Below, piece after piece: positions 21,951 through 22,049 of a DNA stretch of 22,049 nucleotides (position 1 is the stretch's first letter; each line of letters begins with the position of its first letter). The DNA is taken from NCBI GenBank assembly GCA_016126025.1, contig JAEFDA010000032.1:1-22049 (forward strand). Direction: 5' to 3'. This DNA comes from Nitrososphaerota archaeon. Its GTDB lineage: Archaea > Thermoproteota > Nitrososphaeria > Nitrososphaerales > Nitrosopumilaceae. The notes under the pieces were generated by a model. That model searched no databases, was not told the origin of the DNA, and saw only the letters and a list, made by a program, of their open reading frames with translations. The position numbers and the translations under genes are program-made.

Positions 21951-22049
21951 GGTGCGGCCTGTCAACTCGTATACACTCAACCCCTCCCCTACAACCAGCC
22001 TAAGATGACTGGGTGCTTGACAACAGCCACGATCATATATGGGCGCAGA

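Noticed and set aside
22005..22049. Plus-strand frame running off the right edge from an ATG
   Set aside because: Only 15 codons are visible, with no TATA-like box at the expected distance and no recognisable sequence.

Overview
The window looks like a piece of a high-GC ammonia-oxidising archaeon (Nitrososphaerota, formerly Thaumarchaeota), most like the sponge-symbiont Cenarchaeum lineage. This is inferred from gene content and promoter style, not from a search. The gene set includes methylmalonyl-CoA mutase, MeaB and methylmalonyl-CoA epimerase (steps used by the 3-hydroxypropionate/4-hydroxybutyrate carbon-fixation cycle), an archaeal-type ornithine cyclodeaminase, BioB and BioF, and a phosphonate-type ABC importer. 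Most isolated genes start about 25-28 nt from the centre of a TATA-like box, which predicts leaderless transcripts. Several downstream genes in operons instead carry a GGAG-type ribosome site. No tRNA, rRNA or CRISPR array was seen.

Left part (1-5400): a phosphonate-type transporter, phnC (cut by the left edge) and phnD, with a T-rich terminator between them. Then comes an accessory stretch (1750-3970) with a decayed DDE transposase, a small unknown ORF and a 150-aa unknown protein. The bifunctional LOR/SDH-type ornithine cyclodeaminase follows, and a 36-aa membrane miniprotein diverges from it.

Middle (5400-15660): bioF and bioB form an overlapping operon whose promoter is flanked by a perfect 10-bp inverted repeat. 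Next is an AT-richer gap ending in a pair of small overlapping genes (47 and 83 aa). A zinc-ribbon/class III nucleotide cyclase operon then shares one TATA core with a divergent 281-aa unknown gene. An XRE-type HTH plus CBS-pair regulator, a 1066-aa UvrD helicase fused to a RecB/Cas4-type nuclease, and an orphan LivK-like binding protein complete this part.

Right part (15900-22049): methylmalonyl-CoA epimerase, then an accessory island (16.4-18.9 kb) with an Mrr-type nuclease carrying a cysteine-rich tail, a small membrane protein and a frameshifted gene relic. A phosphoribosyltransferase, methylmalonyl-CoA mutase large subunit and MeaB GTPase follow. MeaB and the mutase form an operon with 1 nt between them.

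How it fits together: the mutase, epimerase and MeaB carry the methylmalonyl-to-succinyl-CoA step. BioB and BioF supply biotin, the cofactor of the acetyl/propionyl-CoA carboxylase of the same cycle. The remainder is amino-acid metabolism, uptake, DNA repair or defence, and uncharacterised signalling genes. No clearly new multi-gene system could be proved. The best candidates for a second look are the zinc-ribbon/cyclase divergon, the bioB operator-like repeat, the Mrr/cysteine-rich nuclease and the miniprotein genes.
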